Positions 1-11,946 of a stretch of DNA of 64,000 bases are shown here, piece after piece. Position numbers and translations under genes: made by a program. The notes beneath the pieces are model-generated. The model was not told the DNA's origin. It made no database searches and was given only the letters and a program-made list of their open reading frames with translations. Positions within the stretch are counted from its first letter, which is position 1; each line of letters opens with the position of its first letter. This stretch comes from Rhyacichthys aspro (taxonomy: Eukaryota > Chordata > Actinopteri > Gobiiformes > Rhyacichthyidae): positions 19,397,982-19,461,981 of the forward strand of contig CM072168.1 of the NCBI GenBank assembly GCA_036850595.1, written 5' to 3'.

Positions 1-877
1 GGAAAAGTACTGTCTCTAACGCTCGTCATTTGTTGTTAAACTTTACACAAAACCGTACAGCTATTATTAACAAGGATTATAAAAAGGACTGTTTGGAATA
101 ATAGGAGTATGTAATAAGAATTTGTTGTTGACACTGGAAATAATGATGTTTTCTGGGTTTTTCAATCTTTGTAAATATTTGGCAAAGATAAAACAACATC
201 TTTACAGCAGAAGCCTCCGAGAACAAAAGAAAAAAACAAAAATGCAATGAAATGTCATGGATTTTATATAATATTTTGTTGTAAGGCAAATTATTGAGTC
301 ATTTCATAGTTTTATTTTATCATAACATGTTTAGAAGCTGCTCCTGAGACATTTACTGAGTCCACAGGAAGTTTATTCCAAAATATTGACGTTTTATTTT
401 TTTTATCCACTCTTTCCTCTCCCTCATCATCTCGGCTGGTGTTTTACTGAATGAGGAGTGTTCGTTAACTGGCCGTTGTAAAAACGTCCTTTCCCGTCCG
501 TTTATCCAGGACTCTCCACGCTCGGCAACGTCACGGGGCACAATGTGGAGCTTTGATACTGCGACGGTGGACGGGTGATGGGCGACAGGTGGAGGCTGAC
601 GAGGCACAAGCACAAAAAGGGAGCACTGACACACATGGGAGACAAACACTGGGCTGGCACTGAACTACATTCACACTACTGCGCAGGCTTTTGTCTAAAC
701 ACAGGCCAAATGTGTCAGTGGGTTCAGGGCAGAGGTTTATGTGGGACGTCTCAGCTCGCAGCTCTGATTATTATTGTTACGAGGACATTGTTAAAATAGG
801 GTGAAATAACAGTGAATACACAGCTTTATTTTGTTGAGTTTAGAAAGTTAGTTAGAAAATGAAAGTGCAGGACGAGA
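1..877. other. Intergenic, nothing recognised
   Basis: AT-rich sequence with short chance frames on both strands. I see no splice-flanked exon, RNA gene or transposon end. Confidence 0.6.
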
Positions 878-960
878 TCAGAATCAGAATTCCTTCGTTT
901 ATCCCAGAGGAGAAATATTTTTGTTACGGACAATGAAAATATAATAAATAAAAATCAAAT
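878..960. repeat. Dispersed repeat fragment of the TCAGAATTCCTT type
   Basis: GATCAGAATCAGAATTCCTT followed by an ATCCCAGAGG box, a TGTTACGGACA box and ATATAATAAATAAAAATCAA. It matches the two tandem copies at 56240-56760. This motif is widespread in fish genomes as the end of a retroelement-like repeat. Confidence 0.6.
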
Positions 961-990
961 TAGAGCACCCAAAGAATCAAAAACATCTTA

Positions 991-1833
991 GTAAACAGGT
1001 TGAACAGGTTTAATGGGGTTTATCTTGGACATTTACTGGTTTTAGTTGGGTTTAAACAGGTTATAGATGGATTTGAGACAGGTTTAATGGGGTTTATCTT
1101 GGACATTAACTGGTTTTAGTTGGGTTCAACTTAAATTGGTTATAGATGGATTTGGACAGGTTTAATGGGGTTTATCTTGGACTTTAACTTTGGGTTTAGT
1201 TGGGTTTAAACAGGTTATAGATGGATTTGAACAGGTTTAATGGGGTTTATCTTGGACATTAACTGGTTTTAGTTGGGTTTAAACAGGTTATAGATGGATT
1301 TGAACAGGTTTAATGGGGTTTATCTTGGACATTAACTGGTTTTAGTTGGGTTTAAACAGGTTTAGATGGATTTGAACAGGTTTAATTGGGTTTATCTTGG
1401 ACATTAACTGGTTTTAGTTGGGTTTAAACAGGTTATAGATGGATTTGAACAGGTTTAATGGGGTTTATCTTGGACTCTAACTGGTTTTAGTTGGGTTTAA
1501 ACTGGTTTATAGATGAATTTAATAGTTTAAGGGGTTTTATCTTGGACTTTAACTGGTTTTAGTTGGTTTAAACAGGTCATAGATGGATTTGAACAGGTTT
1601 AATGGGGTTTATCTTGGACTTTAACTGGTTTTAGTTGGGTTTAAACAGGTCATAGATGGATTTGAACAGGTTTAATGGGGTTTATCTTGGACTTTAACTG
1701 TTTTATTGGGTTTAAACAGGTTGTAGATGGATTTGAACAGGTTTAATTGGGTTTATCTTGGACATTAACTGGATTTTAGTTCGGTTTAAACAGGTTATAG
1801 ATGGATTTGAACAGGTTTAATGGGACTTTAAGA
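991..1833. repeat. Minisatellite with a 73-bp higher-order unit
   Basis: About 11 units of roughly 73 bp, each containing GGTTTAATGGGGTTTATCTT, then GGACATTAACTGGTTTTAGT and GGTTATAGATGGATTTGAAC. The sub-segments resemble the 21-bp unit found elsewhere in the window, so this is a diverged higher-order form of the same family. Clear transposon ends are not seen. Confidence 0.85.
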
Positions 1834-4800
1834 AGGAGTTCACTTTGTGGAAGACCAAATGAACATCTTTGAACATTTAGCTCTAATCCTAAAGACACAT
1901 TTATTCAAACTAAACATACTGATTGGTTTTATGACGACCCTAAACTTAATAATACACTGTGTCTAATAAACTGTGTGCTCATTTCTTTTTGGGAACAGAA
2001 AGTGCTTCCATTGTCCACTGAGCTGCTTCACTCTATTTGTTAGCGTCACGTATTTTATTGATCGGACCGTCCCTGACACAATAACTGATGACCTCCAAAT
2101 AAAAAAGTGAATCAACGGAAAAACCAGGCCACATGTAATTGTCTGCACCATTAACCTGATTCATTATTTAATTTTCCATCCACCTCCGACTGGAAAGACG
2201 TCAGATCTGGGTCTCCATTAACTGGTCTCCTTCGTGTGTGTCGTTACGTAAAGAAATCCTGTGACCTATATTCTCACATGTTCAGAGCTACTCTTGTGTC
2301 TCTGAGCAGCTCCTTCAAACACCATTGTCCAAAGGAGAGCTTTTGGAGTACATTGAATGAGAGTTTTAATCTCTGTCTGTCCATTGATCAGTCTCTGTGG
2401 TCCATTTTACTTCTCTTACTACACCTTTTGTATAATTTAATGTCTTTTTTATTACACTACCTTAAAGTTTCCTCTTTCTTATTTCTAATTAGGCTCTTAT
2501 TACACCTGCAAAAATGGAGCAAGAGTTCAAATTAAAATGACAAAAGAAGAAAAGATTATTATTGGAAAAAGACTTGGCGGAGGAAGCGCTCAATTCCTCT
2601 ATTTCAGTAAAAGTACAGATAAATTCAATCACAAACATATCCATTTGCACATCCAGCAGAAAGAGAAATCCACTTCCACACAGAAAAGAACAGAACGGAA
2701 AGCAAAAAAATGGTTCAAAATGCAAAATCTGCCCTGGCCATTAGCGTCGGGACTTGAACGAGTCGGCGTTGCTCGACTGAAGTGAACAGTGGTATGTGGA
2801 GGAGCATCTGTAGTGTGTAATAATCCTAATAGGTACCACTACTTCCATTATCCCTGCTGCCGACAGATGCTCACTAAACTGGCTTATAGCAGCTCCATAT
2901 CCACAGGGAAATAAAACCGGTGAGTCTTATCGTCTACATTGAACAGCTCAGCATCGTGGGATATTGCTGCGTTTCAGGACTAGTTTCTATGAGCAGCAGC
3001 AAATCAGATCTAAAGAGGTATTAACCACACAGGAAATCACACGCCGAACACGGGTTTCATTCAAGTGTGAAATGGATGCTCCACTTAGTATTTAACCACA
3101 ATTAGCTGCTTCAGTTCTCTCAGTAAACACGGCGGTCCACACACGGAGGCTTTTCTGCAGATGTTGGACTGGACTGAACTGTCCTAAAACTGGTTTAAAT
3201 CAGGATAAAGTTTGGGAAACATAAAGCATGACAGTTCTGTTGGGATTACAGTAATTATATCAATCTGTTGTATTCTCTGCAGTGAAGCCGTACTCTCACC
3301 TGAAAAGACTAAACTCCAACCCTTGACTATGTTACTTATATTTATAATAAATAAAATAACTTCTGAGATTTAAATGTCCTTTTACAAAGACTGGTCTGAA
3401 CATAATCTTTAGGCGTCTTTGCTCCGAGAAAAAAAGATGGTGTCGGTCTGGAACAAACTAAAGCAAGGTCCAGTTAGTTTGTGAATGCATTCTGGCTGAT
3501 AGTTCAGACTTTTGGAACGAATACTGTGTAATAATTTGTGATTTCTTAGAGCAAACTTTGAGAGAAAACGGCCTTATTCTGTCTGGCTTCCAATTAAATC
3601 ATCATTTTGAGCAAGGATTTGTAATAACAATGGTCCAAAAAGTACCACATAGTTCAAAAGCATTACTGGGATATTAAATCATATTATTTGGATTCCCCAA
3701 GTTTAAATAAAACTGCAAGACGAAAATTAAAAGAGAAAAATTATAGAAATTTCAAATTGAGTCAGTCAGTCAGCTGAGCCCCTCTTTGGGACAGGACTTC
3801 AAAGAAGTGTTATAAGAGTTAAAAGTGTCCCAAGGGAAACCACACTTAGTGATTTGACTCAGACTATCCTGGTTCTTGCGTTGAATGTTTTGGTCCAAGT
3901 CCAGACATAAATATGAATGTTTCTACCATTTCCCAGAGGTGATCACTTAGGAAGACTTTATACTGCGTGGGAGGTGGAAATAAAGACACATCAAATCAAA
4001 ATCGGGAACTTCACAGCGAGTGTAGGAAAAGGGGCACACTTCAAATCCATCAGCATTTACACATCAATGAAGCAGGACGGTTGAGGCTCATTACGATGCA
4101 GCAGATTCAGACAGCGGACAGGGCTTTGTGAATCTCAATGACTTTGTGCAACAAAATGAAGGCAACAGGCAGCGGCTGTGCGCACCGTCGGAGGCAATTA
4201 TCAGCCACGAGGAAGAGAGCGCCTTTATGTAACGTCCAAAGTAAAAACTGGTGCATGGAAAAGCTATTAGAGCAGACCTTGGGCGAGCTCCGGATCAAAC
4301 AGCACAAAGAGAGTGGAGAGAGGTCCTAATGTGAAGCTTACAACGCTGCACGGAAAAAGCTGACTTAAATGAAGCTGATATTGTAACTGTTTGAGTGACA
4401 CCGAGGGATTTTCAGTGTTAGGTCATTAAACGCAACACTGTGAAACAGGAAGTGGGAAGAAAATCGATGAATGATGATGAACGTGAAGGATATGTCTGTG
4501 TATCGGCCTGAGGAACGATCAGGAGCTCAGATAAAAGAGAAAACACAAGAGGAAGAGAGTGTGGACAGGTTTGTTGTTTGGAAAAAGAGGACAACTTGAG
4601 TCAAATGTTTCGAAAGCTTTGAGTTCATTTTGTTCATCAACGACATATATTTGAGTCGGAAAACAAAACAAACTAAATAAAAAGTAATAATGAAACTCGA
4701 CGATTTCGTAAACAAATAAAAATGAAACAAAATACAATCAAAAGGAGGAGACGGACGGGATTGCATTTTATTCAAAGACTAAAACTAAATCAAAATTAGT

Positions 4801-7713
4801 ACAGGATGGTTTGGAACAGGTAACACCTTCAAGAGAAATGCATTTTAATGATGCTGTGAGATCAATGACCTGTGATCTTAAATCAATGATGGACATATAA
4901 ACATTGATTTAAAGCAACTGATTTTACCTTAACTTAATTATTGCCCAAAATGAATCATGTAAAAGAACCTTTAAAATCAGACAATATCACATCTGACTAT
5001 TAGCTTTTTATCATTTTACAATCTGTCCATGGAACATTTTGTGGCTTACATTATATTTTCAATAATTCCCATTTAATTTACTTTTATAAAAGCCCTTGAA
5101 CAAGTGTTTTTTGTGATTCTTGCATGGAATTGCTGTCATGACTTTATGTCCCAGTCAAATCAGCTGTGCAGCAGAAGGAACAGAAAGTAATTGAAATAAT
5201 GGCTTCTTCAGTGAGTTTAGAGCTTTTTCCCCAAGATAAACAAATATAAAGTGAGCTATTTGGAGAGGATTGTAAAGGACTGGGCAAATAGTTTTTGAAT
5301 GATGTGTTCCACTTTGTTTAACTTTATGTATTCCAACATTTTACTCACTGCTCCTTTAATTTAAGCATGTTTCCTACCGCTACAGGTGAAATCAAAAAAT
5401 ACAAAAGCAAAAGTGTGGACAGTGATGAGTTAAAATAGCAAGACTTTGACGAGGAGCAGTAAAAAGAAATCAACACAAAAAGGAATAAACTACTGTATAA
5501 GGAGGATTGTTTGGAGTTTTGCAAAAGTGATGCTAATGCTAATGCTTGTAATTATTCTGGCGACATTTTATAAACAATGTGGCCTTTGGAGTATTGAATT
5601 TTTACAAGAGAAAAGTGGTGAATTTAAGAAAAGGTGATAAACACGGCCCCTTTTTCCATTAGCAGAAAATGTCACGGCAGCACATTATTTGCACACACGT
5701 CGAGGAGAGCGACGGGCGTGAAGCGCTGACATGAACTTTAATCCCAGTCGCTTCGGGCGCAGGTAATGACACGCAGAGTTAGACCGAGGGAGACAGATGA
5801 TGTAAACTCTGAGGGAAATCCACTGGAAAACGAAGGAAAATGAAGGGAAATATCTTTAAAGTGAGGGACTGTTGCTCATTGTGATGTAAACCAAAACAGT
5901 AACGAAGAGCAGGAGCGTTTTTACCCTAAACAAGTCCAATAAAATCCTCCACTGACAACAAATCTAATCTAATGAGCTAAATATGTGTGAAAATATATAT
6001 GTACAGCTGTTTATCGCTTATTTTATCACTCATATAACTCCCCTTTAAGGCCATTTAATCGAACTACAGTGCTGAATCAATATACAGGCATTAAAGACTG
6101 CATATTACATAAATGACATTATATAAGTGTAATAGGAAGCATGTTTGATTCCAGCTGCAGACCCACTTTCTAAGCCTGGCCAGCAACACTACTTTTTTCG
6201 ATGCTATATAAAGTTTTAGCCTGTTGTGATTGGTCTGACAGGATAGAAACGCCTTTGAAGGAACAGGATTTCAGACATGTCATGTTTTTTTGTGTCCAAG
6301 TCACTGTCCGTCAAGCAACCGTTGTGGTCTAGCATTAAAAGCATCCATAACATTTGAAATAGAAGCATTTCTGACCAATCCTGCTGCGTGATTTATCTAA
6401 AACAGAAACAGGAACCAATCAGAGGAAAGTCTTTTAGTCTCTTCTTCCTGCTTTGTTTAAATATCATATGATCCTGGTGTCTATATCCTAAGTATTTTCT
6501 TTACACTGCCTTTTCTAATTGAGTTAGAGCAACAAAAACAAATTTAATTTAGTGCCATTTCAGTCAGACATGTTTTTTTAAAAGCTCTATTGCAGTCAAA
6601 CTTAGACAATAAATTGATTTCTTACCAGTGCTGTGCAAACTGTTATTCTCAGAGAACAACAGACCGAACAGACCTCTTCTAAAACAAAAACGCTTCTGGC
6701 CAAAACCCCACTCACTGCTGCTCTTAGATTCAAATGGTTTTAGTTAAAGGGATTGGATGGGGACTTACTAAAGGGATAATTCTGTTTGCTTCCATCAGCA
6801 AACCAGATGCATTTTACATAATGCGGACTGCTCTGACCGTACGGTGTAATCAGTGAAAAAGGTAAACCGGGCGTGAGGCGTAAACATTCACGTAAGCTTT
6901 ATCCCATTCATATGCAAGGTGTGTCATGCTGTTACGCACAAATAGCTCTATTTAATTAAACGTTACGTAATGAATGGCAGGCTTTCAGATCCCAGCGTTG
7001 GTTATGACACTTTCTTTTATAATTCATCACGGCTTAGACAAAAGAGACTGAAATAGAGAAACGAGTGACAGGATAATGATAAAGGTAAATAAGAAGATGA
7101 GCAATCAGAGCGTATTGACCCGACGTGTCCTCCGAGGAGACTTTGACGCAGGTTTCCATGGCGATAACAGACACGAGCCGGAGTCAGAATTCATTCGTCA
7201 GATTCGTCAGTAACGGGATAAGATTAAGATGTCAGATACCAGACGATAAGATGGATGGAGGGAGTTTATTACTGATGTGGCTGTCAGAATTGGTGAAAAT
7301 ATGCAAATTAAATAAGAAAAGAATAACTGAAAATATTTATTATAGTATGAAGTTCAGGAAATAATGACACTTCTAAAATTGGACATATAACGCTGTCAAA
7401 ACAAGTGGAAGGGCTCATTACTTCCTTTTCTTGTCCTAAAGCAGACTCTAAAAAAGACAAACTAAGCCGAAGAAGAAGTAAACAACCAATCAGAATTTAG
7501 GGCCAAGTACCAACAGATGCAGGATAAAATACCTCTAGAAAAACATTCAACCAATCAGAGAAAGAAGCATCACATTAAGCGCGAGGTAAAACTGCACCTG
7601 ATATTATTTTCTTCTAGTTGTGAAAATGGTTTAAACCCAAATAGTTTATTATAAAAGCAATCATTTGTGAAAAACAGTCTTTCTGATCCATCTACTGTTT
7701 ATTTTAAGGGATT
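1834..7713. other. Intergenic, with GC-richer islets
   Basis: No exon could be supported. GC-richer islets with CpGs occur near 4140-4330 and 5640-5790. Near 6830-7000 there is a segment dense in homeobox-like cores (TTTAATTAAACG, TACGTAATGAATGG). These are candidates for conserved regulatory elements, not demonstrated ones. Confidence 0.4.
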
Positions 7714-8110
7714 GTAACAGATGAGAACCTCTATTCAGGAACAGAAAACCTTGGCTCAAAAAAGGAGCGCTCCCATTGGTCGACACTTGTCACATGACGT
7801 TCCAGGAAGTTTAATAGCTGCAGATAAAGTGTATTTTCAGCTGAATATGTCTTTTAACAGAGAAACAGCTGAAAAAAGAAAAGCATCAACAGAGAAAAGG
7901 GAGGCAACGTAAAACACAGATAAATACTGTCAATTCAATCACGTAATGTTTAACGAGGAGGAGATAATAAAATAATGAAGTCACAGCTAAGCTAACGCTA
8001 AACTCTAAACTTCAGTTTGGTCAAATGGATTAGTATTTTGGAGGAAAAACTGCTCTGGTTTTATTTTTTTAATAAAAGAGAAGCAGGAGAGGTCCCTAGG
8101 CTGCTTTATA
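7714..8110 (-). repeat. Dispersed repeat, reverse-oriented copy (shared with 18245-18700 and 31495-31960)
   Basis: Contains GGAGCGCTCCCATTGGTCGA and a downstream part (TTAATAAAAGAGAAGCAGGA) that are the reverse complements of the two forward copies in the same order. There is no coding capacity. Family unknown. Confidence 0.65.
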
Positions 8111-9594
8111 GACCAATCTGACTATGTGAATTTGTTTGGGACAACTTTGTAATGAGCAGAAACTGGTGCGAGGTTCGTGAAAGCTTGTTGTTGAAGGTTT
8201 TCTAATCCACTCAACACTAAGTAGTTTCAGAATGACCTTTGGTGTTGGTGAACCTCTGTTTGACTGCAGCTAAATGTATTTAAGAAGTATCCAAGGGGCA
8301 GAAATATAAACAGAGATGCCTAGACGAACCTTTCTTCAGACACTTTCTCCAGCTCCTGTTTGGAAATACTGAGGTGTTTCTAGGAAAGGTAAGAGTCACA
8401 GTCCCTCTCAGTCTTGATGTGAAGGAATGGTATAACGTTATCCAACTTAAGTCACTTTTAATTCACTTTGTCAACTCTAAAAGTCTCCACACATTCTGCC
8501 ACAAAGCGTAACCCTAAGGCTCTTCCTATTTGCAGCTCACATCCAATTTGTTGAGCCGGTCTGTATGCAGCTGGCCGCCTGAGCAGTTCACGATGAAACC
8601 AAAATGAATTCTTTCAGCAGGAAAAGAAAGAAGCAGCGTAACAGACAGGGACATTAGAGCAGAGAGTGTGGAGAGAGCAGCAGAAATGAGAGCAGGAATG
8701 GCCTAAAGTGAAGCAGAGGTGGCAGTGGACAGAGTGAGCTCAGCTGGACTCCTGCGTGCAGCTTCCCTCAGGTTCACGCCACATGAAGCTGAAGAGGTCA
8801 CGCTTTCAGGGAGCTCTTACCCCGCCACGGGCGCTCGGCGGGGGGCAGCTTTTAGGAAATGTCTGCACTGACAGATACTGCTGCTGCTGCTGGTGGTGGT
8901 GGTGGGGAATGCTTTGTCTCGATCACTGTAAACCTGACACATTTCTCAGCTTTGATTAGGTTTTTTAAGTCTCCCATTTTTGTCTTTGTTGTGCATCTAA
9001 ATATAATATCCAGAGAAACCAGAAACAGCCAGTATCAACGCTTTGAAAAATCCATTATTGCTTCTGGAAAACAACAAAAAGCAATGGGAGGCGGTGGCAT
9101 TTATACAGCCTGCCCTGGTTCCTGACAACTGTTCACAAAAAAGAGCTCAGTCAAGCGATGTTTAAAGAGTAGAGACACTTTTTATAAGATTCATTCATTT
9201 CACTTTCCATCCACAAAGACAAGAGTAAATGCTTTTCAGAGAACATATTTGATAATAACATATGACACTTTTATAGTCACCTGTGTTTTGTGTTAAACCC
9301 ACCATGACATTCACCACTGAGTCTCCACCACAGCAGCAGCTTTTGTGCCTCTTTATGCTAATGCTATCAAAGCAACAAACCTGAATGGATTAACAGTTAA
9401 TCCAGATAATGATATTATGAGATGGAAGCCAATTTAAAGACGGCTGCAGCTTCGAAGCAGACACACATTAGAATAGTCTGGTACAATACAGGAGTTGACG
9501 AGGAAAACAGTTTAGGCTAAATTAGTTTATTAATAAAAATAACCACAGTCGTAGATATAGCAGCTGGCAATGAAAATATAGACTGTGATCTTGC
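8111..9594. other. Intergenic, nothing certain
   Basis: AT-rich with a GC-richer islet at about 8560-8910, including a short CTG/GTG triplet run (8878-8907). The two chance frames over the triplet run are not genes. Confidence 0.5.
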
Positions 9595-9633
9595 AAAAAA
9601 AAAAGAAAAAAAAGAAAAAAAAAAAAAAAAAAA
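9595..9633. repeat. Poly(A)-rich simple repeat
   Basis: A run of A with three interrupting G residues, about 39 bp. It could be the tail of a lost retroelement. Confidence 0.8.
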
Positions 9634-9734
9634 TGTCCGAGACCAGAGAGCATCAAGACCAAGACTTTTTAGCTACTGAGACCAAAGACCATAAACACTG
9701 TTATAGATACAAGGGAACAGTCCAAGTCCAGTCA

Positions 9735-9954
9735 TAGACCAGGTCCAGACTCATGGAGGTTAGTGTTTGGTGAAGGAGACTTAGAATTAGTCTAGACTTT
9801 GGACCAGGTCCAGACTCATGGAGGTCAGTGTTTGGTAGAAGGAGACAGAGTTAGNNNNNNNNNNNNNNNNNNNNNNNNNNNNNNNNNNNNNNNNNNNNNN
9901 NNNNNNNNNNNNNNNNNNNNNNNNNNNNNNNNNNNNNNNNNNNNNNNNNNNNNN
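9735..9954. repeat. Collapsed tandem repeat with 100-base assembly gap
   Basis: Two copies of GGTCCAGACTCATGGAGGT followed by AGTGTTTGGT and AGGAGAC lie about 64 bp apart (near 9740 and 9803), directly before 100 N at 9855-9954. The gap probably lies in a longer minisatellite that the assembler could not resolve. Confidence 0.75.
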
Positions 9955-11071
9955 TTTAGCATTGTTTGGTCATTTTCTGTTTAGATTTGACCCTTTTTTA
10001 GTGTTTTAATACTTTTTTTAGCCTTATTTCTTCCCCTTTAATCACATTTAATGCTATTTTTGTCAAACAAGTGATGATTTTATGTTACTTTTTCCTTCTT
10101 TTGCTTATCCTTAGCACATTTTCAATCCTTTTTCTCTCATTTCCTGCATTTTCATATGATGCCTATGGACAACCACAATATTTTTTGAACAATTTTTGAA
10201 CTAAAACCAATTTTTGCCGACCCGAATAAATCTTTGGCGACCTGCTTTTGCCTCCCTGCCCACTGTTTAGGAACCATTAGTCCAAGTGACCAAAAATGCA
10301 CTAATTAGTAACTTATTTGTAATCTAATTATAAATGATTGACTTTGTGTTTGTCTTTATTTGGAAAGAGATACTAGATAAGATTTTCAGTTCAGTTTGTT
10401 CCTTAGTATTGAGCAATGACCCATTACTTTTTATATTATAGTGCTTTTATATCGTTGCAAACCTTCTCTTATTTTTCAATCCAAATGACATCAAATTTGG
10501 GAAAAAGCAACCAGATAATAGCGTTGGTTTTAGGTTAGTGATAATTAAGTGTATTGATAATGTACTGTAAGTGGAAATACATTAATCAATCAACATTTTG
10601 AGCTGTTAACTTGACCCACTCTATTGTAAAAGTCTGGATAAAATTAAAGGATGGATGTTATCTGATGCAGGTGAAGGAAACGTGAGCAGCTCCTCCTCAC
10701 GCTTCACTGACTCCTTTAATACTCTGTCTGTCCCGGGACGGCCTGGGTCGTCCTGAGAGGAGACAGCATTACTTTAGACGCTGGCAGAGGGGTCCAGATA
10801 CTCTTTATGTAGTTATTACAAAGCCTCTGTCATCAAAACCTTGTAATAAGCTTCTTTATTTATGTTCTAGGACATCTCCCTATGCATTGTTTCATTTGGC
10901 CGTCCGTATTTTTGGGACGTTGCTCATTAATCAGAAACTATTCTAAAGGTATGCCTCTTTAAAAAGAGACAAGATGACACTAAACAAGGGCAGCCATTTT
11001 AAAGAAGGCAAAAATGGAGCTTAAAATAAGAGCAAAGAGGCACAAATTCAAACTGGAGTAAATTCACAAAC

Positions 11072-11946
11072 TATATTTGGGTTTAATACGGTTTTAGTTG
11101 GATTTGAACTCATTTTATTTCTGTAATTCTTGTTCTGAACAGGTTTTATACAGATTTGGACAAGATTTAGTTGGACTTAAACAGGTTTTACTTGGATTTA
11201 TTAAGTTTTATATTGATTTGAACAGGTTTTTGATGGATTCGAACTGGTTTTAGTTGGATTAGAACTCATTTTATTTCTGTAATTCTTGTTCTGAACAGGT
11301 TTTATACAGATTTGGACAAGATTTAGTTGGACTTCAACAGGTTTTAGTCGGATTTATTAAGTTTTGTATTGACTTGAACAGGTTTTTGATGGATTTGAAC
11401 TGGTTTTAGTTGGATTTGAACAGGTTTTAGTTGGATTTATTAAGTTTTATATTGATTTGAACAGGTTTTTGGTGGATTTGAACTGGTTGTAGTTGGATAA
11501 GAACTCATTTTATTTCTGTAATTCTTGTTCTGAACAGGTTTTATACAGATTTGGACAAGATTTAGTTAGACTTCAACAGGTTTTAGTTGGATTTATTAAC
11601 TTTTATATTGATTTTAACAGGTTTTTAATGGATTTGAACTGGTTTTAGTTGGATTTGAACTGGTTTTAGTTGGATTGGAAGAAGCTTAAGTTGGATTTGA
11701 ACTGGTTTTAGTTGGATTTAAAGAGGTTTTAGTTGTATTGGAAGAAGCTTAAGTTGGATTTGAACTGGTTTTAGTTGGTATCTTACCGGTTTTAATTGGA
11801 TTTGAACAGGTTTTAGATGCAATTAACAAAATGAAGTATAAAAATAATAATAAAAATAATAAAAGCTGAATATCACAATCTTCGACCCCTAAAAGGATTC
11901 TTATTTACTCCAGTGGCCCTTTACCAGTTTGTGTTTGACACCACTG
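11072..11946. mobile_element. hAT-like element end with diverged minisatellite (copy B)
   Basis: An array with an approximately 156-bp higher-order unit (GAACTCATTTTATTTCTGTA recurring at 11106, 11262 and 11501) plus simple GGTTTTAGTTGGATTTGAAC units. The right end has the family sequence TTCGACCCCTAAAAGGATTC, a GTGGCCC-like box and GTGTTTGACACCACTG, ending at 11946. The left end is not recognisable. Confidence 0.65.
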
